Below are positions 43,751 through 53,450 of a DNA stretch of 64,000 nucleotides, piece by piece. Origin of the DNA: Alphaproteobacteria bacterium (lineage in GTDB: Bacteria; Pseudomonadota; Alphaproteobacteria; ATCC43930; CGMCC-115725); assembly GCA_028871055.1 (NCBI GenBank), contig JAGWON010000001.1, positions 186,001 through 250,000 of the forward strand, written 5' to 3'. Numbering within the stretch: the stretch's first letter is position 1; every line of letters begins with the position of its first letter. Position numbers and translations under genes: made by a program. A model generated the notes under the pieces. It saw nothing but the letters and a program-made list of their open reading frames with translations, was not told where the DNA came from and ran no database searches.

Positions 43751-46090
43751 ATGGTAAGCATCGACGCCGGCCGCAGCCGAACCCGCCAGGGCACAGGGAT
43801 CCACTGGCCGCGCCTCGGCGTGCGTCTGGCCGGCGGCGGCGTGCTGCTCGCCGCCCTGTTCGCAGGATTGGCGCTCGCCAGCTTCGACCGCAGCGATCCG
43901 TCCTGGAACCATGCCGTCGCCGTCGTCCGGCCGGTGACCAACCTGATGGCGCTGCCCGGCGCGCGCCTCGCCGATGCGCTGCTGCAAACCTTCGGCGCCG
44001 CGGCGGTGCTGGTGCCGCTGTTCCTCGCCGATTGGGCGGCGCGCTTGCTCGCGCGGCGCGGCCTGCGCCGCTTCTGGCTCAAGCTGCTGCTGGCGCCATG
44101 GACCGTGCCGCTGGCGGCGTTGGCTGTCTCCATCCTGCCGGCGCCGGCGTGGTGGCCGATCCGCTCCGGCGTCGGCGGCTTCGTCGGCAAGCTGGCGCGG
44201 CAGGGCGCCGGCTATCTCAACGTGGCGCCGCCGCTCTCGGCGATGGCGGCGGCCGCGCTGCTGGGAACGATCCTGCTTTACGTGCTGGGTCCGTCGGCCG
44301 GCGTGCGCGCCGCGCGCGTGCCGCGCGAAACGCGGCCGGGCCTGGGCGCGCGGCTGGCCGGCTGGCTGCCGCGGCTGCGCCTGCCGCGCTGGCGCCGCGC
44401 CGCCGTCGACCGTCCGATCGCGCTCGAGACCGGATTGCGCCGCGAGCCGCTGCTGCTCGATGCCACCGGCGCCGACGGCTTCGACGACGAGCCCGTGGCG
44501 CCGCCGCGCCGCTCGGCCGCGGTCGACCTGCCGCCGCGCGAGCGCAAACTCAAGCGCCTGCGCCAGACGTCACTCGCGCTCGACGCCGCCGATCAGGTGC
44601 TGCCGTCGGTCGATCTCCTCGCCGAGGTGCCGCCGTCGCGCGGCGCTTCGGTCAACGAGGAGGCGCTGCAGCAGAACGCGCGGCTCCTCGAATCGGTGCT
44701 CGAGGATTTCGGCGTGCGCGGCCAGATCGTCAAGGTGCGGCCGGGTCCCGTCGTGGCGCTCTACGAGCTGGAGCCCGCCGCGGGCATCAAGGCGTCGCGC
44801 GTCATCGGATTGGCCGACGACATCGCGCGCTCGATGAGCGCGCTGTCGGCGCGCGTCGCCGTCATCCCCGGCCGCTCGGTGCTCGGCATCGAGCTGCCCA
44901 ACGCCCGCTCCGAGATGGTCTTCCTGCGCGAGTTGCTGGCGTCGGAGGCCTACGAGCGCAGCGGCGCCAAGCTGCCGCTAGTGCTCGGCAAGGACATCGG
45001 CGGCGCGCCGGTGATCGCCGATCTCCAGCGCATGCCGCATCTGCTGATCGCCGGCACCACCGGCTCGGGCAAGTCGGTCGGCATCAACACGATGATCCTG
45101 TCGGTTCTCTATCGGCTGTCGTCCGACCAGTGCAAGTTCATCATGATCGATCCCAAGATGCTCGAGCTGTCGATGTACGACGGCATCCCGCATCTGCTGA
45201 CGCCGGTCGTCACCGAGCCGCACAAGGCGGTCGTCGCGCTCAAGTGGACGGTGCGCGAGATGGAGAACCGCTATCGCGCCATGTCCAAGCTCGGCGTGCG
45301 CAACATCGAGGGCTACAACCAGCGCATCGCCGAAGCCAGGACCAAGGGCGAGGTGCTCATGCGCCGCGTCCAGACCGGCTTCGACGAGGAGACCGGCCGC
45401 CCGATCTTCGAGGAACAGCCACTCGCCAACGAGCCGCTGCCGCTCATCGTCGTCGTCGTCGACGAGATGGCGGATCTGATGATGGTCGCGGGCAAGGAGA
45501 TCGAGCACGCGATGCAGCGCCTGGCGCAGATGGCGCGCGCCGCCGGCATCCACATCGTCATGGCGACGCAGCGGCCGTCGGTCGACGTCATCACCGGCAC
45601 GATCAAGGCGAACTTCCCGACGCGGATCAGCTTCCAGGTCACCAGCAAGATCGACAGCCGCACCATCCTGGGCGAGGCCGGCGCCGAGCAGCTCCTGGGC
45701 CGCGGCGACATGCTCCACATGGCCGGCGGCGGCCGCATCACCCGCGTCCACGGCCCCTTCGTCTCCGACCAGGAGGTCGAATCCGTCGTCCGCTTCCTCA
45801 AGGAGAACGGGCCGCCGCCGACCTACATCGAAGACGTCACCGCCGACGAGGACGACGAGACCGGCGCCTTCGGCGACGACGGCGAGGGCTCGGGCGACCA
45901 GCTCTACGACCAGGCGGTCAACCTGGTGCTGCGCGAGCGCAAGGCTTCGACCAGCTTCGTCCAGCGCCATCTGCAGATCGGCTACAACCGCGCCGCCCGG
46001 ATCATCGAGCGCATGGAAGCCGACGGCGTGATCAGCACCGCCAACCACGTCGGCAAGCGCGAGGTCTTGGGCCGCGGCCGCGACGACTGA
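43751..46090 (+). CDS. ftsK: DNA translocase FtsK
   Basis: The 779-residue protein has the expected membrane segments in its first 200 residues (for example [14 protein letters not shown] and [16 protein letters not shown]) and a short linker. The RecA-like motor contains Walker [14 protein letters not shown] near residue 435-446 and Walker [15 protein letters not shown]. The C-terminal gamma winged helix ([31 protein letters not shown]), which reads KOPS DNA motifs, is complete. FtsK pumps chromosome ends at the septum toward XerCD recombination. GAGG precedes the ATG. LolA follows, as in many alphaproteobacteria. Confidence 0.96.
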   Translation: MVSIDAGRSRTRQGTGIHWPRLGVRLAGGGVLLAALFAGLALASFDRSDPSWNHAVAVVRPVTNLMALPGARLADALLQTFGAAAVLVPLFLADWAARLLARRGLRRFWLKLLLAPWTVPLAALAVSILPAPAWWPIRSGVGGFVGKLARQGAGYLNVAPPLSAMAAAALLGTILLYVLGPSAGVRAARVPRETRPGLGARLAGWLPRLRLPRWRRAAVDRPIALETGLRREPLLLDATGADGFDDEPVAPPRRSAAVDLPPRERKLKRLRQTSLALDAADQVLPSVDLLAEVPPSRGASVNEEALQQNARLLESVLEDFGVRGQIVKVRPGPVVALYELEPAAGIKASRVIGLADDIARSMSALSARVAVIPGRSVLGIELPNARSEMVFLRELLASEAYERSGAKLPLVLGKDIGGAPVIADLQRMPHLLIAGTTGSGKSVGINTMILSVLYRLSSDQCKFIMIDPKMLELSMYDGIPHLLTPVVTEPHKAVVALKWTVREMENRYRAMSKLGVRNIEGYNQRIAEARTKGEVLMRRVQTGFDEETGRPIFEEQPLANEPLPLIVVVVDEMADLMMVAGKEIEHAMQRLAQMARAAGIHIVMATQRPSVDVITGTIKANFPTRISFQVTSKIDSRTILGEAGAEQLLGRGDMLHMAGGGRITRVHGPFVSDQEVESVVRFLKENGPPPTYIEDVTADEDDETGAFGDDGEGSGDQLYDQAVNLVLRERKASTSFVQRHLQIGYNRAARIIERMEADGVISTANHVGKREVLGRGRDD

Positions 46091-46196
46091 TCCACGCGCC
46101 GCGCATGCGTCACGCGCCGGGTCCATAAAAAGGCCACAAAGCGCGGCCTTATGGCTGCGCGAGAAGCCTCGACAACGCACCGCCGGACCCCGATAT

Positions 46197-46853
46197 ATGA
46201 CCCGCATGTCTTCCCGAACGCCCGTGCGCGCACCGTCGCGCCGCCTCGTCCTCGCCGGCCTTGCGGCGGCCCTGGCGCTGCCGCGCGCCGCGCGGGCCGC
46301 GCTGAAGCCGATCGACCAGTTCGATCTCCAGAAGGTCCAGGCTTATCTCAACGGTATCCACACCATGGTGTCGAACTTCGATCAGGTCGCCGACAGCGGT
46401 GCGACCGCGACCGGCACGATTTATCTCCAGCGGCCGGGCCACATGCGCATCGTCTACAACCCGCCGCATCCGATCCTCATCGTCGCCACCAACGACCAGG
46501 TCTATTACTACGACGGCCAGCTCGGCCAAGTGACCTGGACCGATCTCGACAACACGCCGGCTTGGTTCCTGCTGCAGAACTTCGTCGAACTCGGCGGTGA
46601 TATCCTCGTTGAAGGCGTCCAGCACACGCCCGGCGCGATGCGCGTGACGGTAACCGAGTCCAAGCGGCCGCAGCGCGGCCGCGTCACCATGGTTTTCAGC
46701 GACCAGCCGTTGCAGCTTCGCCAGTGGACGGTGCTCGATGCCCAGAACAAGACCGTCACCGTGACGCTCAACAACCCGCAGTTCGGCGTGCCGATCAATC
46801 CGCAGCTCTTCAATTGGCAGGATCCGCGCGGCAGCGGCGGTTCCGGCGGCTGA
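46197..46853 (+). CDS. lolA: Outer membrane lipoprotein carrier protein LolA
   Basis: This 218-residue protein has an export signal (SRRLVLAGLAAALALPRAARA, with twin arginines that might suit the Tat path). It then has the LolA fold, seen in YLNGIHTMVSNFDQVADSG, GTIYLQRPGHMRIVYNPPHP and VYYYDGQLGQVTW. LolA ferries lipoproteins across the periplasm. It is placed directly after ftsK. The Gly/Ser-rich end GSGGSGG is unusual but short. Confidence 0.9.
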   Translation: MTRMSSRTPVRAPSRRLVLAGLAAALALPRAARAALKPIDQFDLQKVQAYLNGIHTMVSNFDQVADSGATATGTIYLQRPGHMRIVYNPPHPILIVATNDQVYYYDGQLGQVTWTDLDNTPAWFLLQNFVELGGDILVEGVQHTPGAMRVTVTESKRPQRGRVTMVFSDQPLQLRQWTVLDAQNKTVTVTLNNPQFGVPINPQLFNWQDPRGSGGSGG

Positions 46854-46925
46854 TTGCGCAAGGCTCCTCCGCGATAACGGCGTTGCTGGCTCCGGCCGGC
46901 TCCGCCAATATGGCGCTCCGTGCCG

Positions 46926-47714
46926 ATGTCCGATCCGTCACAATCCAGTAAATCCGCGCCGCCGCTGATCGGCGTCCAGTGCTGCACGCGGCCGTTGCGC
47001 GGCCATCCCACCCATGCCGTGGTCGAGAAGTATCTCCGCGCGGTGCGGCAGGGCGCCGAGGCCCTGCCGCTGCTGGTCCCGGCCCTGGGCGACGTCCCGC
47101 CGGCGGATGTGGTGGCGCGGCTCGACGGCCTGCTGCTGCCCGGCGCGCGTTCGGACGTGGCGCCCGAGCATTACGGCGGCGCGCCCGCGGCGGCCGGCCG
47201 CGAATGCGATCCGGCGCGCGACCAAGCAGTGCTGCCGCTGATCCGCGCCGCGCTCGCCGCCGACCTGCCGGTGCTGGCGATCTGCCGCGGCATCCAGGAG
47301 CTCAATGTCGCGCTCGGCGGCACGCTGCACCCGGCGGTGCATGCGGTCGCCGGCCGGCTCGATCACCGCGCCGAGCCGGACCTTCCCGTCGACGAGCGCT
47401 ATGCCTACACCGCCCACACCGTCCGTCTCGCGCCGGGCGGGCTTTTCGCCGGCCTCGCGGGCGCCGACACCGTCGCGGTCAATTCGTTGCATTACCAGGG
47501 CATCGACCGGCTGGCACCCGGTCTCGCGGTCGAGGCGACCGCGCCCGACGGCCAGATCGAGGCGGTGCGCGCGCCGGCCGCGCGCTTCGTCGTCGGCGTG
47601 CAGTGGCATCCCGAGTATCGCTTCGGCGACAACGATTTCTCCCGCGCGCTCTTCCGCGCTTTCGGCGCGGCCTGCCGCGCGCGGGCGGCGCGCCGGATCG
47701 CCGCCACCGCATGA
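46926..47714 (+). CDS. Gamma-glutamyl-gamma-aminobutyrate hydrolase family protein (class I amidotransferase)
   Basis: This 262-residue protein belongs to the PuuD-type peptidase C26 family. The nucleophile Cys is in VLAICRGIQELNVALGGTL, and VGVQWHPEYRFGDNDFSRAL supplies the catalytic His and Glu. The family cleaves gamma-glutamyl bonds, for example of gamma-glutamyl-GABA in putrescine breakdown. No putrescine pathway partners are nearby, so the substrate is open. A GTG 6 bases upstream of the ATG is an alternative start. The stop overlaps the next gene by 4 bases. Confidence 0.9.
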   Translation: MSDPSQSSKSAPPLIGVQCCTRPLRGHPTHAVVEKYLRAVRQGAEALPLLVPALGDVPPADVVARLDGLLLPGARSDVAPEHYGGAPAAAGRECDPARDQAVLPLIRAALAADLPVLAICRGIQELNVALGGTLHPAVHAVAGRLDHRAEPDLPVDERYAYTAHTVRLAPGGLFAGLAGADTVAVNSLHYQGIDRLAPGLAVEATAPDGQIEAVRAPAARFVVGVQWHPEYRFGDNDFSRALFRAFGAACRARAARRIAATA

Positions 47715-48658
47715 TGGACGCGTTCCGCATGGCGGACGAGTTCCGCTCGCTGAGCGGTGCCGACGCCGTCTTCACCGTCGCCACGCCCGACGGCGCGCGC
47801 CTGCCGGTCTACGAATTGCGCGCGCCCGCCGCCGGTCCGGCGCTGCTCCTCGGCCATGCCAACGGCCTGCCGGCCGGTTCCTATGAACCGTGGCTCAAGG
47901 CGCTCGCGCGCGACGTGCATGTTTTCGCCTTCGACGCGCGCGGCCACGGCGGCGCCGCCTGGCCCGCGGGTCCGCTCGAGGCCGTGTTCCACATCGACCG
48001 ATTCGCCGAGGATCTACGATGCGTCGCCGACGCGGTGGCGGCGCGGATCGAGGGCACGCCGCTCTACTATCTCGGCCACTCGCTCGGCGGCGCGGCGGCG
48101 CTCGATCTCGCCGCCGCCGGCAATCTGCCCGATTTCGCCGGCGTCATGCTGATCGAGCCGCCGGTCGTTCCGCCACCGGACTCGCCGGTGCGCGCCGAGG
48201 CCGAAGCTACCCAGATGCAGCTGGTCGAGCGCGCCCGGCGCCGCCGCGCCGACTGGCCGAGCATCGAGGCCTTCCACGCCCGGCTCAAGAGCGGCAACCA
48301 CGCGTTCGCGCGCTTCGCGCCCGAAATGCTCGAGGCGCATTGCCGCGCCGCGCTCAAGCCCAAGCCGGACGGCGGCTTTACCCTCGCCACGCCGCCCGCG
48401 GTCGAAGCCATGATCTTCACCGTCCGCCGCCACGGCACCACCTGGCAATGGCTCGACCGGATCGAGCGGCCGCTCGACCTGATCGGCGGCGATCCCAACT
48501 TTCCCGATCGCGACTGGGTGGCGCGCGCCGTGCCGGAGATGGCGCGCCGGATGAAGCGCGCGCGGCTGACACAGCTCGCCGGCATCGGCCATCTGATGAT
48601 GCAGGAAGACCCCAAGCGGCTGCTGGCGCTGGTGCGGCGCTGGCTCGGTTGCGCCTAG
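47711..48658 (+). CDS. Alpha/beta fold hydrolase
   Basis: This 315-residue protein has the alpha/beta hydrolase signatures LLGHANGLPAGSYEPW (oxyanion region), YYLGHSLGGAAALDLAAAG with nucleophile Ser, a likely acid in LDLIGGDPNFPDRD, and catalytic His in AGIGHLMMQEDPK. The substrate is unknown. It is coupled to the amidotransferase gene by an ATGA overlap, so both may act in one pathway. Confidence 0.9.
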   Translation: MMDAFRMADEFRSLSGADAVFTVATPDGARLPVYELRAPAAGPALLLGHANGLPAGSYEPWLKALARDVHVFAFDARGHGGAAWPAGPLEAVFHIDRFAEDLRCVADAVAARIEGTPLYYLGHSLGGAAALDLAAAGNLPDFAGVMLIEPPVVPPPDSPVRAEAEATQMQLVERARRRRADWPSIEAFHARLKSGNHAFARFAPEMLEAHCRAALKPKPDGGFTLATPPAVEAMIFTVRRHGTTWQWLDRIERPLDLIGGDPNFPDRDWVARAVPEMARRMKRARLTQLAGIGHLMMQEDPKRLLALVRRWLGCA

Positions 48659-48807
48659 GTCGGGCGGCCGCTGCATGTTTTGCATGCCTCGGGCCCCTCG
48701 AAATTGCCTCCGCCGCTTCCTATTTCCTAACTAGAAGCCGTCCACGGTTTTGCCGCGGATGGGCCGGGGGGCCGCAATAGACCCTTCGACTCCTCAACGG
48801 GACTTCG

Positions 48808-48848
48808 GGCGCTCGGCCACTCCCCCCTGGCCGGGCGCCTTTTATTTT
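48808..48848 (+). terminator. Rho-independent terminator after the hydrolase gene
   Basis: The 12-bp stem GGCGCTCGGCCA/TGGCCGGGCGCC (one wobble pair) with loop CTCCCCCC is followed by TTTTATTTT. It stands between the alpha/beta hydrolase and the SDR gene. Confidence 0.85.
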
Positions 48849-48910
48849 GACCGCATTTTCAAGGCCTTGCCCGGCTTGACCGGCCGCCTTTTCCATGCAG
48901 GATGCGGCCG

Positions 48911-49837
48911 ATGAACGAGACCCTGAAAGGCCGGGTCGCGCTGGTCACCGGCGGCGGCCGGGGCATCGGCCGCGCCATCGTCGAGGCGCTGCACCAGGCC
49001 GGCGCCGCCGTGGTGATCGCCGACAACGGCACCACCATCGCTGGCGCCGGCGCCGATCCGACCGTCGCCGAAGCCCTGGCGAAGGCGCTGGGCGAGCGCG
49101 CCGCCGCCGTCACCGAGTCCGTCGCCTCGCCCTCGGCCGCCAAGGCCGCGGTCGACTTCGCCGTCGCCCGCTTCGGCGGCCTCGACATTCTGGTCAACAA
49201 CGCCGCGATCCTGCGCGACGCCTTCGTTTTCAAGGCCGATCCCGGCGACTGGGAAGCGGTGCTGCGCACCAACCTCTTCGCGCCGTTCTATCTGATCGCC
49301 GCGGCGACGGCGGTGCTGCGCGACCAGGCCAAATTCTCCCGCGGCGGCGGCGCCTATGGTTGGGGCCGCATCGTCAACCTGGTCTCGACCGCGGGCTTCT
49401 ACGGCAATTACGGCCAGGCCGCCTATGCTGCGTCGAAGGCGGGGCTCGTCGGATTGACGCGCGTCACCGCGCTCGACATGGCGCGCTCGCGCGTCGCCTG
49501 CAACGCGGTTGCGCCCTTTGCCGCCACCCGGGTCACGGAGAGCATCACGCCGCAGAACCCGGCGCAGCAGGCCTACAAGGATACGGCGATGCGGATTCCG
49601 GCGCGGCCCGTTGCCGACCTCGTGGCGTATCTGGCGGGCGATGCGGGGGCCAAGATCACCGGCCAGCTGTTCGGCGTGCGCGGCCGCGAAGTCTTCCTGC
49701 TGTCGCAGCCGCGGCCGGTGGCGTCGGCCGTGGCCGAGACGCCGGCGGAGCTCGGCGCGGCGATCGCGGCGCTATCGCCCCATTTCCTGCGGCTCGAGAC
49801 CGATCTCGAAGCATTTGCGAACCAGCCGGTTCTTTGA
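48911..49837 (+). CDS. SDR family NAD(P)-dependent oxidoreductase
   Basis: This 308-residue short-chain dehydrogenase has the cofactor motif VALVTGGGRGIGRAI, ILVNNAAILRD, catalytic Ser in IVNLVSTAGFYG, and YAASKAGLVG with the catalytic Tyr and Lys. The length and the C-terminal extension resemble the 17-beta-HSD4/MFE-2-like SDRs that act on acyl-CoA derivatives, but this is a guess. ATG 48911 is preferred over the ATG three codons upstream because an AGGA lies 8 bases before it. Confidence 0.9.
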   Translation: MNETLKGRVALVTGGGRGIGRAIVEALHQAGAAVVIADNGTTIAGAGADPTVAEALAKALGERAAAVTESVASPSAAKAAVDFAVARFGGLDILVNNAAILRDAFVFKADPGDWEAVLRTNLFAPFYLIAAATAVLRDQAKFSRGGGAYGWGRIVNLVSTAGFYGNYGQAAYAASKAGLVGLTRVTALDMARSRVACNAVAPFAATRVTESITPQNPAQQAYKDTAMRIPARPVADLVAYLAGDAGAKITGQLFGVRGREVFLLSQPRPVASAVAETPAELGAAIAALSPHFLRLETDLEAFANQPVL

Positions 49838-49848
49838 TAAGGTCCTTC

Positions 49849-49864
49849 TCTATAGACCTATAGA
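49849..49864. promoter_or_regulatory. Palindrome in the promoter region of the PaaA-like gene
   Basis: TCTATAG-ac-CTATAGA is a perfect palindrome located 18 bases before the ATG at 49883. A TTGATA lies at 49834-49839 and the right arm could serve as a -10 (TATAGA, spacing 19). It looks like an operator overlapping the promoter; the regulator is not in the window. Confidence 0.4.
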
Positions 49865-49882
49865 ATCGAAAAGGAAGGGACC

Positions 49883-50596
49883 ATGAGCGCAACGGCGATC
49901 GCCCCGATCAAGTCCGTCGACGCCCTCAAATCCGCGCCCGACGATTACCGGCTTGCCGTGCGCAAGATCGTCCGCAGCCACGCGGTGAACGAGCTCTATG
50001 GCGCGCGCGTCTACGACGAGCCGGCGATCGCGTTGGCGCCGACGCCCTATCTCAAGTGGCTCACCTGCCGCATCGCCATGGAGGAATACGGCCATCACGT
50101 CCGCTTCCGCCAGCTCGGCGAGCAGATGGGCATTCCCGAATCCGAGCTGACGCCGGAAGGGCGCGAGCCGCTGTCGATCTTCGGCTTCCCGCTCAAGACC
50201 TGGGAGGAATTCTGCGTCGTCAAGCTGTTGGCCGATCTCGCCGAGATCATCCAGGTCGAGGACCTGATGACCTGCAGCTTCCTGCCGCTACGCAACCTCG
50301 CCAAGATGACGATGCCGGAAGAGATCTTCCATTCGCAGTTCGGCAAGGACACCTGCACCGAGCTGATCAAGACCGAGGCCGGCCGCAAGAAGGTGCAGGC
50401 GGCGATCGATCGCTATTTCCCGATGATGCCCGCCTTCTTCGGCAAGAAGGATTCGGCGAACAACGCGCTCTTTCGCAAATACGGCATCAAGCAGCGCACC
50501 AACGAAGCGATGCGCGCGGACTTCCTGAAGCGCGTCAAGGCGCTGGTCGAGGGCTATCTCAAGCTCAAGCTGCCCGAGGTCGCCGAGGCGGCGTGA
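49883..50596 (+). CDS. Phenylacetic acid catabolic (PaaA/PaaC-like) diiron protein
   Basis: This 237-residue protein is a ferritin-like diiron oxygenase-type subunit. Iron ligands are suggested by HAVNELYGARVYDEP, MEEYGHHVRFRQ (ExxH), IIQVEDLMTCSFL and MPEEIFHSQFGKD (ExxH). PaaA-type proteins epoxidise phenylacetyl-CoA together with PaaC and other Paa subunits, none of which is found nearby. It may therefore be a stand-alone monooxygenase acting on another CoA ester or ring. The ATG has a strong GGAAGGGA site. The next, frameshifted gene overlaps it by 4 bases. Confidence 0.85.
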   Translation: MSATAIAPIKSVDALKSAPDDYRLAVRKIVRSHAVNELYGARVYDEPAIALAPTPYLKWLTCRIAMEEYGHHVRFRQLGEQMGIPESELTPEGREPLSIFGFPLKTWEEFCVVKLLADLAEIIQVEDLMTCSFLPLRNLAKMTMPEEIFHSQFGKDTCTELIKTEAGRKKVQAAIDRYFPMMPAFFGKKDSANNALFRKYGIKQRTNEAMRADFLKRVKALVEGYLKLKLPEVAEAA

Positions 50597-51163
50597 GCGC
50601 GATCGCGCGTGACGAGGCGGCGGCCGCCTTCGAGCGACTTGCCGCCTTTGTTGCCGAAATTCCCCGCCTGCCGTGGTTCGCGGCCGCCGGCATGCCGCTC
50701 GCGGCGCGACACGTCGCCGCCGCCGAAGCCTATGTCGGCGCGCTCGGCCTCGCGCCCTGCGCCGTCGCGCCGGTCTCCGGCTGGCGCGCGGCTGCCGACG
50801 TCGCCCAGCGGCCGGATTGGAGCCGCGCCTGGTGGCAGGCCGAGAGCGAGCGCGAAAAGTCGCTGCAACGCCAGGGCGCCGCGCGCTGCGGTCGCGATCC
50901 GTTGCTCGCGGCCTTGACCGACGTGACTGAGGCCGCCGCGGTGCTGCGCGATCGCGCCGCCGACGCGCTTGCCCGCGCCGGCGTCGCGGACGAGGCGCTC
51001 GCTAAGGTGGCGGGCGGCGCGGCCGGCCCAGGCCTGCCATCAGCGTGGCCTGGCGCTCGTCGCCGACGGCGATGCCGGCCGCGCGTTCGCCGCCAAGTAC
51101 GCGCTCTTCGCCGCCGGCCATTGGCCGCTCGGCATTGTCGGCGGAACTTGCTTCGTGTTTTAA
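50593..51163 (+). pseudogene. Frameshifted gene coupled to the PaaA-like gene
   Basis: A GTG start overlapping the stop of the PaaA-like gene (GTGA) opens a frame that codes well ([20 protein letters not shown], then WWQAESEREKSLQRQGAAR) to about residue 140. It then turns into Arg-rich nonsense near 51005-51030. The next frame continues sensibly as QACHQRGLALVADGDAGRAF and ends GGTCFVF at 51163. One extra base in the GC-rich run would explain this, either as a real frameshift or as a sequencing fault. The restored protein would be about 190 residues, family not recognised, probably a partner of the diiron protein. Confidence 0.7.
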
Positions 51164-51187
51164 GACCATCATGGCCTAACGGCGCCC

Positions 51188-51982
51188 ATGGCCTTCACCC
51201 TCGTCACCTGGAACATCAACTCGGTCCGGCTCAGGCTCAGCAACCTGAAGCGGCTGTTCGCGCAGCTGGCGCCCGACGTCATCTGCCTGCAGGAGACCAA
51301 GACGCCGGACGAGTTCTTCCCCCGCGCGGCGGTCGAAAAACTCGGCTACAAGCACATGCTGATCCACGGCATGAAGGGCTATAACGGCGTCGCGATTCTC
51401 TCCCGCCTGCCCTTGGAAAGCCCGCGCACGCAAAGCTGGTGCACGCGCGAGGATTGCCGCCACGCCGTCGCCGCTCTTCCCGGCGGGATCGAGCTGCACA
51501 ACCTCTATGTCCCGGCCGGCGGCGACGTTCCCGATCCCGAGGCCAATCCCAAGTTCGCGCACAAGCTCCAGTTCATCGACGAAGTCTCGTCGTACTTCGC
51601 CGGCGAAAAGTCGCGCCGCAAGACGATGATCCTGGTCGGCGACCTCAACGTCGCGCCCCTTGAAACGGATGTTTGGTCGCATAAACAACTCCTAAAAGTG
51701 GTGAGCCATACGCCCGTCGAAGTGGAGAAGCTGACGCGGCTCCAGGCGCGCGGCGGCTTCGTCGACGCGGTGCGCCATTTCATTCCGCCCGAAGAGCGGC
51801 TCTACACCTGGTGGAGCTACCGCAACCGCGACTGGGCCGCGTCGGACCGCGGCCGCCGTCTCGACCACATCTGGGTCTCGCCCGCGCTTCGGCCGGCGCT
51901 CAAGGCGGCCCGCGTCCATCGCGCCGCGCGCGACTGGAACCTGGCCTCGGATCACGTACCCGTCGTGCTCCAAGTCGGTTGA
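51188..51982 (+). CDS. xth: Exodeoxyribonuclease III
   Basis: This 264-residue endonuclease/exonuclease/phosphatase-fold protein repairs abasic DNA sites. It starts VTWNINSVRLRL, has CLQETKTPDEFF with the metal-binding Glu, YNGVAILSRLPLE, LVGDLNVAPLETDVW with catalytic Asp and Asn, and ends DHIWVSPAL and SDHVPVVL with the final Asp-His pair. The stop shares one base with the ATG of the CoA-ligase gene. Confidence 0.95.
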   Translation: MAFTLVTWNINSVRLRLSNLKRLFAQLAPDVICLQETKTPDEFFPRAAVEKLGYKHMLIHGMKGYNGVAILSRLPLESPRTQSWCTREDCRHAVAALPGGIELHNLYVPAGGDVPDPEANPKFAHKLQFIDEVSSYFAGEKSRRKTMILVGDLNVAPLETDVWSHKQLLKVVSHTPVEVEKLTRLQARGGFVDAVRHFIPPEERLYTWWSYRNRDWAASDRGRRLDHIWVSPALRPALKAARVHRAARDWNLASDHVPVVLQVG

Positions 51983-53391
51983 TGGCGCGCGACCTCAAGC
52001 CCTTCTTCGATCCCGCCAGCGTTGCCGTGGTCGGCGCCGCCGAGCGCCCGACCTCGTCGGGCGGCGCGGTGCTGCAGAACCTGCGCATATCCGGTTTCAC
52101 CGGCGAGATCATCCCGGTCAATCCCAAGGGCGGCGCGATGTTCGGCATCGCCGCGCGCAAGTCGCTGTCCGAGCTCGACCGTCCGGCCGACCTCGCCGTC
52201 ATCGTCATCCGGCCCGACCTCATCCTCGACGCCGTGCGCGAGGCCGCGGCGACCGGCCACCGCAATCTCATCATCCTGCCGGGCGGTTTTGCCGAGGCGG
52301 GCGAGGCGGGCTTGGCGCGCGATCAGGAGCTCCGCGCGCTGATCGCGCGCGAGAAGCTGACGGTCGTCGGACCCAACTGCGCCGGGATCATCCATCTGCC
52401 GCCGGGCGCGCGCTTCGCCGCGACCTTCCTGCGCGACATGCCTTTGGGTCCCAATCGCCGCGGTATGGCGACGTTCATCACCCAATCGGGCGCGCTCGGC
52501 GAGGAGGCGATCGCCGCCTCGCGGAACCTGACCGTGCCGTTGGGCTCGCTGGTCTCGGTCGGCAACGCCGTGCAGCTCGGCATCACCGACTATCTCGAAT
52601 ACCTGGGCGCGCAGGACTCGATTTCGGTGGTGCTGCTCTATATCGAAAGCGTCGAGGACGAGGCGCGGTTCCGGCGCGTCGCGCGCCGGGTCGCGGCGAC
52701 GAAGCCGGTCGTCGCGCTGATCGCCGGCCGCACGCCGGCCGGCGCGGCGGCGGCGCGGCGGCATACCGGCGCGCAAGCCCAGGGCGAGGCCGCGATCGAG
52801 GCGCTCGTCCGCGACGCCTGCCTGCTACGGGTCAAGAACCTGCGTCAGCTGCTGTTCGCGGCCAAGGGCTTCGGCAGCTTTCCGCAGGGCATCGGCCGGC
52901 GCGCGCTGATCCTGTCGAATTCGGGCGGACCTGGCGTGCTCTGCGCCGACGAGGCGGCGGCGCAAGGCCTCGAGCTCGTCGATCTGCCGACGGCGATGGC
53001 GGCGACGCTGCGGGCGAATCTGCCGGGCGAGGCGGCGGTCGCCAATCCGATCGACCTGCTCGCCGACGCGCGCGAAGAGCGCTTCGGCATGACCCTCGAG
53101 GTCGCGTTGCGCGACGGCGCCGGCGCCTTCGATGCGATCCTCGGCATCCACGTCGTGCCCTTCATGGTCGATGCGACGCCGGTGGTGGCGCGGATGGCGG
53201 CGCTGGCGCCGACCGTGCCGGTGCCGTTTCTCTATTCGATGATGGGGACGCTGCCGGGCAAGGCCGAGTGGTTCGCCACCCTGGAGGCGGCCGGCGTTCC
53301 GGTCTTCAACGACGTCGAGGCGATGGCCGAATGCGCCGGGCTGCTGGCGCGCTATCCGGCGCTCAAGGCGCGCGCTGCGGCCGACGCCTGA
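51982..53391 (+). CDS. CoA-binding protein of the acetate--CoA ligase (ADP-forming) alpha-subunit type
   Basis: The 469-residue protein has a CoA-binding Rossmann domain (FFDPASVAVVGAAERPTSSG) and succinyl-CoA-ligase-like flavodoxin domains. Seen are VVGPNCAGIIHLPPG, FITQSGALGEEAIAAS, the active-site-like RRHTGAQAQGEAAIEAL with a His, and ILSNSGGPGVLCADEA. Typical ADP-forming acetyl-CoA synthetases pair this with a beta (ATP-grasp) part, which is absent here. It may act with a separate subunit or have another acyltransferase role. Confidence 0.85.
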   Translation: MARDLKPFFDPASVAVVGAAERPTSSGGAVLQNLRISGFTGEIIPVNPKGGAMFGIAARKSLSELDRPADLAVIVIRPDLILDAVREAAATGHRNLIILPGGFAEAGEAGLARDQELRALIAREKLTVVGPNCAGIIHLPPGARFAATFLRDMPLGPNRRGMATFITQSGALGEEAIAASRNLTVPLGSLVSVGNAVQLGITDYLEYLGAQDSISVVLLYIESVEDEARFRRVARRVAATKPVVALIAGRTPAGAAAARRHTGAQAQGEAAIEALVRDACLLRVKNLRQLLFAAKGFGSFPQGIGRRALILSNSGGPGVLCADEAAAQGLELVDLPTAMAATLRANLPGEAAVANPIDLLADAREERFGMTLEVALRDGAGAFDAILGIHVVPFMVDATPVVARMAALAPTVPVPFLYSMMGTLPGKAEWFATLEAAGVPVFNDVEAMAECAGLLARYPALKARAAADA

Positions 53392-53450
53392 GACGCCGGT
53401 CGCCGCCGCTCATCCGGCGCGGCGCACCAATCGGTGGCGCGGTCGGTGGG

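Noticed and set aside
46130-46150. Hairpin AAGGCC/GGCCTT after ftsK as a terminator
   Set aside because: On the plus strand no T-run follows the stem; on the minus strand there is no gene to terminate.
46091-46196. Missing gene between ftsK and lolA
   Set aside because: Only about 100 bases with no protein-like frame; ftsK followed directly by lolA is a usual order.
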